This document shows, in pieces, positions 8,292 through 16,057 of a DNA stretch of 39,458 nt. The DNA is from an uncultured Bacteroides sp. GTDB taxonomy: Bacteria > Bacteroidota > Bacteroidia > Bacteroidales > Bacteroidaceae. Location: positions 1 through 39,458 of the forward strand of contig CALUFR010000115.1 in the NCBI GenBank assembly GCA_944319875.1, read 5' to 3'. The notes under the pieces are model-generated. The model searched no databases. It worked only from the letters and a program-made list of their open reading frames with translations, and was not told the DNA's origin. Within the stretch, counting starts at the first letter, position 1. Each line of letters begins with the position of its first letter. Made by a program: the position numbers and the translations under genes.

Positions 8292-8721
8292 CTTGTTAGC
8301 GGCTTACTTTTGTTCAGCGACTTTGGGTAGGTGGCTGTCTGTTTGTCTGTTTTTGGGCTTTTATTCATGAGAACCGAGTGTTTTAGGGCTGAATGATTCG
8401 GGCTTTTGAATTTAGCTCTCCCGGCAACTTCAAAGAAGATTGCCGGGGAGAGCTTTCCACAAACAAACATAAACAGGGTTGCTACAATACTAACATTTTA
8501 CTTCCATTTGCTTTCTTTCGAGTGTATATCTATTGTTTAGGTTTAAGTAGTTTCAGTTCTGTTCAGGCAAGCCTTCGCTTGCATATAAATATACCATCAA
8601 AATGCATGCCGAAAAGCCGAATTTCTTCAACTGATTGATAGCAAGCATCTTAGTTCGTCTTGTCCTGTTGTGGAAGATGTGGAGTGAGTGTGGATGTGTG
8701 GAATATTTCCCCACTGCCGTT
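8292..8721. other. non-coding gap with a second long hairpin
   Basis: I find no convincing gene in this gap of about 430 bases; the short frames in it have no recognisable motifs. It holds a possible -7 box TACTTTTG at 8305-8312 on the plus strand and a strong inverted repeat at 8414-8455: arms AGCTCTCCCGGCAA and TTGCCGGGGAGAGCT, with one bulged base and a loop of about 12. Nothing recognisable lies between 8460 and 8721 except the 3' approach to the response regulator gene. Confidence 0.6.
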
Positions 8722-10077
8722 CTACAATGTGTCCGACAGATTGTAGAGTTTTAGCTTGTTGTAAAGCGTTTTGCGGTCAATGCCCAGTATCTGTGCCGCC
8801 CGGCTTTTGTTGTTGCCGGTCTGTCGCAAGGCTTCCAGGATCTGCTGCTTCTCCGTTTCCTCGTTGCGCAGGGGCATACTGGCCGTTGTGGCTGGGGTGG
8901 CGTGTCGCAGGTCGGAAAGTTCGTTGATCGTGATGAACTTCCCCGTTGCGAGCAGTGTGGCGCGGCGCACTATGTTCTTCATCTGTCTCAGGTTGCCCGG
9001 CCAGGAATATTCCGTCAAGGCTCTGGAAGCCGCCTCGTCAAATCCTGTCAGGTGCTTGTCCATCTCCCGGTTGGCCTGGTCGAGGAAGAAGTTGGCGAAG
9101 AGCAGGATGTCCTCGTGCCGATCCTTAAGCTGCGGCATGCGCAGGGTAAATTCATTGATACGGTGGTACAGATCCTCGCGGAAGTTGCCGCGCTCGATAG
9201 CCGCCTCTAAGTTCTCATTGGTGGCCGCCACTAAGCGCACGTCCACTTGTATTTCTTTATTTGAGCCGATGGGGCGTATTTTGCGTTCCTGTAGGGCGCG
9301 GAGTAGCTGAATCTGCACCTCATAGCTCAGATTTCCTATTTCGTCCAGGAAGATGGTGCCGCCGTTGGCTGCCACAAAAGCACCGGTCTTGTCCGTCAGG
9401 GCACCCGTGAAGGCACCTTTTACGTGACCGAAGAATTCAGAGGCGGCCAGCTCCTTGGGGATGGCGCCGCAGTCAATGGCGATGAACGGATGGTTGGCGC
9501 GCTTGCTCAGCTGGTGGATGCGATGAGCCACATACTCCTTGCCCGTCCCGCTGGCACCGTTGATGAGCACGGACAGGTTGGTGGGCGCCACTAATTTTAC
9601 GTAATTATAGAGCTGCTTGGCGGCGTCGCTTTCTCCTTCCAGAAAATCCGATGCCGGTTCGGCGGGGCTGGTCTTATCTTGCGTTTTCCCGGCAGCGGCC
9701 GGAGCCGTTTCGCGCGGAGGTGTCTTCAGAGCCTCCTCCATCTTCTTCAGCAATTCGTCGGGGTTGACGGGCTTGGCCACGTAATCTTGTGCACCCAGCT
9801 TCATGGCTTGTACGGCCGACTGGATATCCGCATAGCCTGTCATGATGATGAGCGGCGTCATGCGTCCGTGACTCCTCATCCATTTCAGCAGGTCGATGCC
9901 GTCGCGGTCGGGCAGGCGGAGATCCGACAATATCAGGTCTATAGCGTCCGATTCAATCATCTTTTGGGCTCGTGCGATGCTGCTGGCCGACTGTACCCGG
10001 AATCCTTTCTTGGTAAGCCATGCCTTCAGTATCATGCTGTAAGTGATGTCGTCTTCTACAATCAATATAGATTTCAT
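8722..10077 (-). CDS. sigma-54-dependent response regulator (NtrC family)
   Basis: Starting at ATG 10077 (MKSILIVEDD) the product is 451 residues. The order is a receiver domain (acidic pair at residues 9-10, phospho-acceptor Asp52 in LILSDLRLPD), an AAA+ domain with Walker A GASGTGKE, the sigma-54 contact loop GAFTGA, and Walker B GTIFLDEIG, then a Fis-type helix-turn-helix at the C-terminus (NNKSRAAQILGIDRKTLYNK). All key residues are present, so it should activate sigma-54 promoters when phosphorylated. No histidine kinase gene is adjacent, which makes it an orphan here. Its promoter is back-to-back with that of the cyclophilin gene. Confidence 0.93.
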   Translation of the reverse strand: MKSILIVEDDITYSMILKAWLTKKGFRVQSASSIARAQKMIESDAIDLILSDLRLPDRDGIDLLKWMRSHGRMTPLIIMTGYADIQSAVQAMKLGAQDYVAKPVNPDELLKKMEEALKTPPRETAPAAAGKTQDKTSPAEPASDFLEGESDAAKQLYNYVKLVAPTNLSVLINGASGTGKEYVAHRIHQLSKRANHPFIAIDCGAIPKELAASEFFGHVKGAFTGALTDKTGAFVAANGGTIFLDEIGNLSYEVQIQLLRALQERKIRPIGSNKEIQVDVRLVAATNENLEAAIERGNFREDLYHRINEFTLRMPQLKDRHEDILLFANFFLDQANREMDKHLTGFDEAASRALTEYSWPGNLRQMKNIVRRATLLATGKFITINELSDLRHATPATTASMPLRNEETEKQQILEALRQTGNNKSRAAQILGIDRKTLYNKLKLYNLSDTL

Positions 10078-10102
10078 AGCCTGAATTTTTATTTTCATAC
10101 GA

Positions 10103-10110
10103 CAAAGGTA
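10103..10110 (-). promoter_or_regulatory. -7 box upstream of the response regulator
   Basis: TACCTTTG on the minus strand matches TAnnTTTG and lies about 26 bases before the ATG at 10077. I could not find a good -33 box, so this is a partial match. Confidence 0.45.
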
Positions 10111-10131
10111 AGTGGTTTTGGCTGATTTTAG

Positions 10132-10139
10132 TATATTTG
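10132..10139 (+). promoter_or_regulatory. -7 box upstream of the cyclophilin gene
   Basis: TATATTTG matches TAnnTTTG 27 bases before the ATG at 10167. No -33 box with the usual spacing is visible. Together with the box at 10103-10110 it gives a compact divergent promoter region. Confidence 0.45.
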
Positions 10140-10166
10140 CAAACTTAAATTAAACAAAAAGATAGC

Positions 10167-11003
10167 ATGAAAAGTATTGCATTAGTATTATTAACCATCT
10201 TGGCTTGCTGCTTTACGGGCTGCAAGTCAGAGAAAAAAGCAAAAAATATGAGCGAAGAAACCAGACTGAAGATTGAGACCACCGTTGGCGATATCGTGGT
10301 GAAACTGTATAACGAAACGCCGAAGCACCGTGACAACTTTATTAAATTGGCCGAGAACGGCACTTACGAAGGGACTCTTTTCCACCGTGTCATTAAGGAT
10401 TTCATGATACAGGCGGGTGATCCCGAATCGAAGAACGCCGCTAAAGGGCAGATGTTGGGAGCGGGCGATGTGGGCTACACCGTGCCTGCCGAGTTTGTCT
10501 ATCCCAAGTATTTCCATAAGAAAGGCGCCCTCTCCGCTGCTCGTCAGGGGGACAATGTCAATCCCGAGAAAGCCTCGTCGGGCTGCCAGTTCTATATCGT
10601 GACGGGCAAGGTCTATAGCGATTCCACTTTGCTCAGCATGGAGCAGCAGATGAACCAGATGCGTTTCAATAACCTGTTCAATACACTGGCTTCCAAGCAT
10701 GCCAAAGATATCTATAAGATGCGCAAGGCAGGAGATCAGGATGGACTGATGAACCTGCAGGATACGCTCATTGCGCAGGTGGAGAAGCAGCTGGCTGGCC
10801 AGCCTGAATTCCGCTTTACGCCCGAGCAGGTGAAGGCTTACACCACGGTGGGAGGTACGCCTCATCTGGATGGCGAGTACACGGTTTTCGGTGAAGTCCT
10901 GGAAGGCATGGACGTTGTGGACAAAATCCAGCGCGTGAAGACCGACCGCAACGACCGTCCCGAGGAAGATGTGAAGATTGTCAAGGTGGAAGTGTTGGAT
11001 TGA
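10167..11003 (+). CDS. cyclophilin-type peptidyl-prolyl isomerase, lipoprotein
   Basis: The 278-residue product starts with a lipoprotein signal (MKSIALVLLTILACCFTGC), where the lipobox FTGC predicts lipidation at Cys19. The cyclophilin fold follows: TVGDIVVKLYNETPKHRDNF, LFHRVIKDFMIQAGDP, ASSGCQFYIVTG, and FGEVLEGMDVVDKI near the end. An insertion of about 70 residues (near 155-220) separates the catalytic core from the final strands, as in other long Bacteroidetes cyclophilins. It should catalyse proline cis-trans isomerisation during folding in the periplasm. The M16 peptidase gene starts 20 bases downstream, so they probably share a transcript. Confidence 0.92.
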   Translation: MKSIALVLLTILACCFTGCKSEKKAKNMSEETRLKIETTVGDIVVKLYNETPKHRDNFIKLAENGTYEGTLFHRVIKDFMIQAGDPESKNAAKGQMLGAGDVGYTVPAEFVYPKYFHKKGALSAARQGDNVNPEKASSGCQFYIVTGKVYSDSTLLSMEQQMNQMRFNNLFNTLASKHAKDIYKMRKAGDQDGLMNLQDTLIAQVEKQLAGQPEFRFTPEQVKAYTTVGGTPHLDGEYTVFGEVLEGMDVVDKIQRVKTDRNDRPEEDVKIVKVEVLD

Positions 11004-11023
11004 ATGCTTGCGGGGAGTAGGGT

Positions 11024-12289
11024 ATGTTCAAGATTAACCGACTGACACTGGACAACGGCCTGAGGCTGGTGCATTGCGAAGATGCCGGCACGCAGATGGT
11101 GGCACTGAACATCGTCTATGATGTCGGCGCGCGCGACGAGCATCCTCTGCATACAGGCTTTGCCCACCTTTTCGAACATCTCATGTTTGGAGGATCCCTA
11201 CATATCCCCGACTATGACATGCCGCTCCAGCTGGCGGGCGGTGAAAACAACGCCTGGACGAACAATGACATCACTAACTATTATCTGACTGTGCCCAAGG
11301 CGAATGTCGAGACCGGCTTTTGGTTGGAATCCGACCGTATGCTGGGACTTGATTTCAGCGAACGTAGCCTGGAGGTGCAGCGGGCGGTGGTGATGGAAGA
11401 GTTCAAGCAGCGTTGCCTCAACCAACCCTATGGTGACGTGGGGCATCTCATCCGTCCGTTGGCTTATCAGGTTCATCCTTATCAGTGGCCTACCATCGGG
11501 AAGGAACTGTCGCATATCGCGCAAGCCACGCTCGACGAGGTGAAGGATTTCTTCTATCACCATTATGCACCCAACAATGCCGTGCTGGCCGTCACGGGCA
11601 ATATCGCCTGGGCGGAAGCCGTGCGTCTCACGCGGAAATGGTTCGGCCCCATTCCCCGTCGTGAAGTGCCTGAACGTCGCCTGCCGCAGGAACCCGGGCA
11701 GACCGAGGAGCGTCGCCTCAGTGTGGAGCGCAACGTTCCTCTTGACGCCCTCTTCATGGCTTTCCACATGTGTCGCCGTGACGATCCTGATTATTATGCG
11801 TTCGACATACTGTCCGACATTCTCTCCAACGGTCGCTCCAGCCGTCTGAATTTACGCCTTGTGCAGGAGCGGAAGCTCTTCTCAAGCATCGACGCCTACA
11901 TCTCGGGCAGTCGCGATGCCGGCCTGCTCCACATCGGCGGCAAGCCATCGCCGGGTGTTTCCCTCGACGAAGCCGAAGCCGCTGTCCGTGCGGAGCTGGA
12001 GCAGCTCCGCCGGGAGCTTGTGGACGACCGCGAGCTGGAGAAAGTAAAGAATAAGTTCGAGGCCACTCAGATTTTTGGTAATCTGAATTACCTGAACGTA
12101 GCCACCAACCTTGCCTGGTTCGAGCTGACGGGACAGGCCGATGACATCAACCGTGAGGTGGAAAAATATCGGGCGGTAACGTCCGAGCAGTTGCGTCGGG
12201 TGGCCGACCGTGCTTTCCGCCGCGAGAACGGCGTGGTGCTTCACTACCGGAAAAAAGAGGATATTCCCGATGACCCTTTACACTGTTAA
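11024..12289 (+). CDS. M16 family zinc peptidase (insulinase-like)
   Basis: The 421-residue protein has the inverted zinc motif HxxEH at residues 48-52 (HLFEH), followed by the LMFGGS and NAWTNNDITNYY segments and the downstream acidic VVMEEFKQR region that supplies the third ligand. The C-terminal half has the usual non-catalytic M16 repeat (DALFMAFHMCRRDD, LSNGRSSRL). No signal peptide is visible, so a cytoplasmic role is likely despite the exported neighbour. The length of about 420 is typical of single-unit, PqqL/processing-peptidase-like members. It converges on the aldo/keto reductase gene, with only 25 bases between the stops. Confidence 0.92.
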   Translation: MFKINRLTLDNGLRLVHCEDAGTQMVALNIVYDVGARDEHPLHTGFAHLFEHLMFGGSLHIPDYDMPLQLAGGENNAWTNNDITNYYLTVPKANVETGFWLESDRMLGLDFSERSLEVQRAVVMEEFKQRCLNQPYGDVGHLIRPLAYQVHPYQWPTIGKELSHIAQATLDEVKDFFYHHYAPNNAVLAVTGNIAWAEAVRLTRKWFGPIPRREVPERRLPQEPGQTEERRLSVERNVPLDALFMAFHMCRRDDPDYYAFDILSDILSNGRSSRLNLRLVQERKLFSSIDAYISGSRDAGLLHIGGKPSPGVSLDEAEAAVRAELEQLRRELVDDRELEKVKNKFEATQIFGNLNYLNVATNLAWFELTGQADDINREVEKYRAVTSEQLRRVADRAFRRENGVVLHYRKKEDIPDDPLHC

Positions 12290-12295
12290 TCCACC

Positions 12296-12320
12296 GCACA
12301 TGCCTGTGCTCATCTTATTT
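12296..12320 (+). terminator. weak terminator-like hairpin after the M16 gene
   Basis: GCACA-TGCC-TGTGC forms a five-pair stem followed by a T-rich tract at 12310-12323. The stem is short, and the T tract runs into the 3' end of the opposing gene, so the call is tentative. Confidence 0.35.
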
Positions 12321-13181
12321 TTTATGGTTTGGATTGAATTGCTTGTCGTAATTCCATAAGAACTTCACGAGTTCAGGGTTGCGGTGCGACCAGCGGAAAT
12401 CCTGCGGCTTATCCAGGGGACGGATGCTTGCCATTTCCTCTTGTGTAAGCGCAAAATCGAACACATCCAAATTCTGTTTCATACGCTCGATGTGCGTGCT
12501 CTTGGGAATGGCGATGATATTGCGCTGCAGGAGGTAGCGCAAGGCCACTTGCTGGGGAGTCTTGCCGTATTTTTCCGATAAGGCAGCCAAGACAGGATTG
12601 CTCTGCAGTTCCGGATCTCCTTGTGCCAACGGCCCCCAAGCCATGATGTGCGTGCCGTAAGGCTTCATTTCCGCCTCGGCGTCCCATTGCTGGCTGAAGA
12701 CATTGGTTTTCAACTGGTTTACGGCAGGTTTGATTTCCGCATATTCTGCCATGTCCACAAAACGGTCGGGATAGAAGTTGGAAAGACCGATGGCGCGTAC
12801 TTTCCCCTCGCGCACGGCTTTCTCCATCGCCCGCCAAGTGCCCGTATAGTCGCTGAAAGGCTGGTGAATGAGCAGCAGGTCGATGTAGTCCGTCCGCAGT
12901 TTGCGCAGTGATTCATCGATGCTGGCAGCCGCCTTTTCTTCTCCGGCATTGCTTATCCATACTTTGGTGGTAAGGAACAGTTCGTCACGGGGAACCTCAC
13001 ATTTAGCTACGGCCTTACCCACGCCTTCTTCGTTGTAATACGCCTGTGCGGTGTCAATCAAACGATAACCCACGCTGATGGCATCCATCACACAGCGTTC
13101 GCACTCTTCGGGTGATACTTGGAAAACGCCGTAACCTAATATTGGCATTTTCACTCCATTGTTCAGTTTTACAGTTTGCAT
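12315..13181 (-). CDS. aldo/keto reductase (first paralogue)
   Basis: This 288-residue protein is an AKR TIM barrel with the catalytic set visible: Asp and Tyr in LIDTAQAYYNEE, Lys in LTTKVW and His in LLLIHQP. The NADPH-binding end is IPKSTHIERMKQN. It reduces aldehydes or ketones in the cytoplasm and resembles the diketo-gluconate reductase type; the substrate is not deducible. It starts 20 bases after the stop of the second AKR gene and is read from the same strand, so the pair forms an operon that appears to have arisen by duplication. Confidence 0.92.
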   Translation of the reverse strand: MQTVKLNNGVKMPILGYGVFQVSPEECERCVMDAISVGYRLIDTAQAYYNEEGVGKAVAKCEVPRDELFLTTKVWISNAGEEKAAASIDESLRKLRTDYIDLLLIHQPFSDYTGTWRAMEKAVREGKVRAIGLSNFYPDRFVDMAEYAEIKPAVNQLKTNVFSQQWDAEAEMKPYGTHIMAWGPLAQGDPELQSNPVLAALSEKYGKTPQQVALRYLLQRNIIAIPKSTHIERMKQNLDVFDFALTQEEMASIRPLDKPQDFRWSHRNPELVKFLWNYDKQFNPNHKK

Positions 13182-13201
13182 AATTCTATTGTGTTTTGAG
13201 T

Positions 13202-14050
13202 TTAATCATGTATTTTGTATAAGCCGATGCCTTTCACCGTTGCCAAATCCATATCGTCATAAATCGGGCTTTTCCCTGTATCCAGTCCGGCAATAGCTTC
13301 CATCTCATGGTCGGTCAGCGTGAAATCGAGGATGTTGAAATTCTCTATCATCCGCTCCTTACGCACAGTCTTGGGGATGACCACCACATTGCGCTGGTTC
13401 AGCCATCGGAGAACAACCTGCCCTACCGTGCGTCCGTGCTTTTCGGCAATGGCTTTCAGCAGAGGATTGTTCCAAATGTCATTCTGCCCCTCGGCAAATG
13501 GCGCCCACGCCTCATGCTGTATGCCCTCGCATTGCAGGAATTTATTGGCGGCTTGCTGCTGGAAAAACGGGTGCGTTTCCAGTTGGTTCACGGCAGGCTT
13601 CACTTCGTTGTGCAAGAAGAGGTCTTGCAGGCGTTCATTGGAGAAACTGGTCACACCGATGGCGCGTATAAGTCCTTCTTTGTAAAGCCGCTCGCAGGCT
13701 CTCCACGCCGCATAATAGTTGCCGTAGGGCTTGTGAAGCAGATAGAGGTCGATGTAATCCAGCCCGAGCAACTTCAATGACTTGTCAAAGGCGCGGAGCG
13801 CGTCTTCATATTCATAGTCCTGGACCCAAAGCTTGGTGGTGACGAAAATATCTTCACGCTTCAGTCCGCTGTTGCGGATGGCGTTGCCCACTTGTTCTTC
13901 GTTAAAATAGGAAGCCGCTGTGTCAATCATGCGATAGCCCACTTCTAATGCCTCGCTTACAGTTTTCTCTGTTTCATCCACAGGAATTTGAAAAACTCCA
14001 AAACCGATGGCCGGCATCATTACGCCGTTGTTCAATCTTACATCTTTCAT
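13202..14050 (-). CDS. aldo/keto reductase (second paralogue)
   Basis: I start this at ATG 14050 (MKDVRLNNGVMMPAIGFGVF), which aligns with the start of its neighbour; a longer frame to 14164 would run through the promoter. The product is 282 residues with the AKR set MIDTAASYFNEE (Asp, Tyr), VTTKLW (Lys) and YLLHKPYG (His), plus IPKTVRKERMIEN for cofactor binding. It is first in the AKR operon and divergent from an AraC regulator, a layout in which the regulator usually controls the reductases. Confidence 0.92.
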   Translation of the reverse strand: MKDVRLNNGVMMPAIGFGVFQIPVDETEKTVSEALEVGYRMIDTAASYFNEEQVGNAIRNSGLKREDIFVTTKLWVQDYEYEDALRAFDKSLKLLGLDYIDLYLLHKPYGNYYAAWRACERLYKEGLIRAIGVTSFSNERLQDLFLHNEVKPAVNQLETHPFFQQQAANKFLQCEGIQHEAWAPFAEGQNDIWNNPLLKAIAEKHGRTVGQVVLRWLNQRNVVVIPKTVRKERMIENFNILDFTLTDHEMEAIAGLDTGKSPIYDDMDLATVKGIGLYKIHD

Positions 14051-14076
14051 ATTGTTATGAGTTTTAATTTCTGATG

Positions 14077-14084
14077 CAAAGTTA
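14077..14084 (-). promoter_or_regulatory. -7 box of the aldo/keto reductase operon
   Basis: TAACTTTG on the minus strand matches TAnnTTTG and lies 26 bases before the ATG at 14050. No good -33 match was found. Confidence 0.45.
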
Positions 14085-14150
14085 CGGCGTTCCTCTTGTC
14101 CCGTTGTTGCATTATTTGGAGCAATATTTTCACTATTCGTGGTTTCTGTG

Positions 14151-14158
14151 TATTTTTG
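14151..14158 (+). promoter_or_regulatory. -7 box of the AraC regulator gene
   Basis: TATTTTTG matches TAnnTTTG and lies only 19 bases before the ATG at 14178. The region between this box and 14077 is where an AraC operator serving both directions would be expected. Confidence 0.45.
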
Positions 14159-14177
14159 TGCCAAATGAACTTAGGTG

Positions 14178-15017
14178 ATGAATGCTACGAAATTTGACGG
14201 AATTATTTTTGCCGATACATGGCAGGATTTTAATACCTTGCGATATGTGGGAAGGGTCATCCATATCCTTTGCCGAAAGGGCAATATGGGATTCACTTTT
14301 CAAGATACCCATTATAACATTTCAGCTGGTGATTATGTGATTCTGCCCAATGCAACACTTGCCTCCGGCTTCTCAGCGTCGGATGATTTTCAAGGCATCC
14401 TGATGAGCCTTTCGGAGGCATTCGTTACTTCGATTGCCATCCGCAGCAACTATGGCATCATAGGACATCTGTCGCTCTTACGGAATCCGGTCATGAAACT
14501 TTCCGAACGGGACTTCCGGATATGCGAGGCGGCCTTGCAATATCTTCGGATGCGCATGGAAGAAGATAAACATTATTTCCGCGAAGAATTATTGGGCAGT
14601 CTGCTGACTGCACACATTCTTGACCTTTACGACATTCATGCACGTAGCCACAAGGGTTTGCAAGTGTCGGAACGCATCACGTCTTTACTGAGAAAGTTCA
14701 TGGAATTATTGTATAACGGTGAATATGTTCGAAACAGGGATCTTGAATTTTATGCTTCACGCCTTTGCATCACGCCGCATTATCTGTCGGAAATCTGCAA
14801 AAAGGTAAGCGGAAAACCAGCCTCTTACTGGATCGACCGCTTCACTATGCAGGAAATCACCCGCTTGCTTCGGCAAAAAGAACTCTCGCTGACGGAAATC
14901 GCAGACCGGATGAATTTCTCTTCCGTATCTTATTTCAGCCGCTATGTACAAAAGCGATTAGGTGTTTGTCCGACGGAATACAAGAATAGTATCATGACAA
15001 GTCCAAAAACGGGCTGA
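14178..15017 (+). CDS. AraC family transcriptional regulator
   Basis: The product is 279 residues. The N-terminal half is a cupin-like sensor region (GNMGFTFQDTHYNISAGDYVILP), and the C-terminal 90 residues carry the two AraC helix-turn-helix motifs: YASRLCITPHYLSEICKKVSG and LTEIADRMNFSSVSYFSRYVQ, ending in the GVCPTEYK signature. It is divergent from the aldo/keto reductase pair and probably regulates it. An in-frame GTG at 14175 is an alternative start. It is the last recognisable core-like gene before the AT-richer stretch. Confidence 0.9.
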   Translation: MNATKFDGIIFADTWQDFNTLRYVGRVIHILCRKGNMGFTFQDTHYNISAGDYVILPNATLASGFSASDDFQGILMSLSEAFVTSIAIRSNYGIIGHLSLLRNPVMKLSERDFRICEAALQYLRMRMEEDKHYFREELLGSLLTAHILDLYDIHARSHKGLQVSERITSLLRKFMELLYNGEYVRNRDLEFYASRLCITPHYLSEICKKVSGKPASYWIDRFTMQEITRLLRQKELSLTEIADRMNFSSVSYFSRYVQKRLGVCPTEYKNSIMTSPKTG

Positions 15018-15151
15018 AACTTCACGGTGAAAGGTGTATCCTTCACTGTATTAAATTGAAAAACAAACGATTACATGTTCGTGAAGGCGTGAAGGATAAT
15101 CCGAAAACAGTGATTACAGTAGAGGAGTAGGAACAGCTTCTTTCACATCCT

Positions 15152-15270
15152 AAAGTGCCTCTTTACGTTTCCCAAAGTGGTACTTTACATCTCTCAAGTA
15201 GTACTTTACATCTCTCAAGTGGCACTTTACGTCTCTCAAGTGGCACTTTACGTCTCCCAAGTGGTCTCTG
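15152..15270 (+). repeat. 21-bp tandem repeat array, about five units
   Basis: Successive units start at 15152, 15174, 15196, 15217 and 15238, with a partial sixth at 15259. The consensus is AAGTGGYACTTTACRTCTCYC. The first two units are 22 bases long, the next three 21. Units differ at a few positions, so this is an old, partly decayed array and not a recent expansion. It does not look like CRISPR because there are no spacers. Confidence 0.9.
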
Positions 15271-15401
15271 TCTTTTCCTGATTTCACTAGGCACTTTTTC
15301 GTTTTATAAACTATAATAGTAGACGCAGTTCAAATAACGTTCTAAAAAGGTAGACAGTTCATAGTGTTTCCTTAGGTTGTGACACCGTGCTTCGTCGCAC
15401 C

Positions 15402-15470
15402 CTGACGGCACGGGGCGTGAGGGACTAACGGCACGGGGCGTTACAAGCTGACGGCACGTGCCATTGGGGG
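15402..15470 (+). repeat. 23-bp GC-rich tandem repeat, three units
   Basis: Units at 15402-15424, 15425-15447 and 15448-15470 share CTRACGGCACGKG. The third contains the palindrome GGCACGTGCC. The array lies just downstream of the 3' end of the small minus-strand gene at 15479 and contrasts in base composition with it. Confidence 0.85.
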
Positions 15471-15478
15471 GAGGTGTT

Positions 15479-15778
15479 TTAGTTTCCCTGGATTTTCACG
15501 ATGTAATACACAATGAAGAAGGAGCAGAATATCATTGAGTAGATACTTCTTGCCAACCGCCGCTTTTCCTTTTCGTCTTTCAGGCGACGTGACTGGATAC
15601 ATATCCAAAGACTGAACAGGAAAGAGATTGCGACACCTGCAACACCGATATGCATCATGATTGGTTTATCGATCAAATCGCCTAATACAAGCAGAATATA
15701 GCTGACTAAATTCAGTGTGCTTATGTTTTCCAGTTTTTCGTCCATTGTGATATATCTATCTATAATTTGAATATCCAT
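15479..15778 (-). CDS. small predicted membrane protein
   Basis: The frame encodes 99 residues, with two or three hydrophobic segments near residues 22-37, 40-60 and 80-95 separated by a basic stretch (RRLKDEKEKRRLARS), as in a small inner-membrane protein. I recognise no family. The start may be ATG 15778, which overlaps the upstream small gene by 23 bases, or the internal ATG at 15745 (MDEKLEN). The overlap suggests translational coupling to 15756-15989. It could be a remnant of something longer. Confidence 0.55.
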   Translation of the reverse strand: MDIQIIDRYITMDEKLENISTLNLVSYILLVLGDLIDKPIMMHIGVAGVAISFLFSLWICIQSRRLKDEKEKRRLARSIYSMIFCSFFIVYYIVKIQGN

Positions 15779-15989
15779 AACTTTCTTGTTGCCGAGCTAT
15801 GCAGACAGATTTATGTTCCCACCATCTTTCCGTTTCAAATACCCAATCGGGAATGACACCGGAGAGCCTGTTATTCCGCAGGATAGGCGGGTTTCCTGTG
15901 AAGTCATCTTCCCACACTTCAAAAGGAAGTTTGGTGATGTCATTGTCGCTACAATCTATGGTGAGTTGTTCTTTTGGTATCGTTTTCAT
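15756..15989 (-). CDS. small hypothetical protein with one LRR-like segment
   Basis: The 77-residue product contains LTIDCSDNDITKLP, which resembles a single leucine-rich-repeat unit, then an acidic and tryptophan-rich part (PDWVFETERWWEH). There is no signal peptide. In-frame stops occur just upstream of the ATG. It overlaps the start of the small membrane protein gene, and the two may form a unit. The base composition matches the surrounding AT-richer DNA. I cannot assign a function. Confidence 0.5.
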   Translation of the reverse strand: MKTIPKEQLTIDCSDNDITKLPFEVWEDDFTGNPPILRNNRLSGVIPDWVFETERWWEHKSVCIARQQESYGYSNYR

Positions 15990-16057
15990 AGGTCATTCTT
16001 GTTTAGGAGGTTTAATATAACAAAGTTAGAAAATAAAAGCGAAAAAACAAGCGGATG

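Larger units (their letters stand above)
15018..15478. other. non-coding, repeat-rich gap
   Basis: This gap of about 460 bases has no plausible gene. It contains short GTGAAGG / CCTTCAC repeats in both orientations (15021-15105), a 21-bp tandem array at 15152-15270 and a 23-bp tandem array at 15402-15470; the arrays are listed separately. The stretch 15271-15400 shows nothing I recognise. It marks the left edge of the AT-richer accessory region. Confidence 0.75.

Noticed and set aside
8393..8638. Small protein of 81 residues between the S9 peptidase and the response regulator
   Set aside because: The frame crosses the strong hairpin at 8414-8455, has unremarkable composition and no start context; treated as non-coding.
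15152..15270. CRISPR array
   Set aside because: Units are contiguous with no spacers, and no cas genes are nearby.
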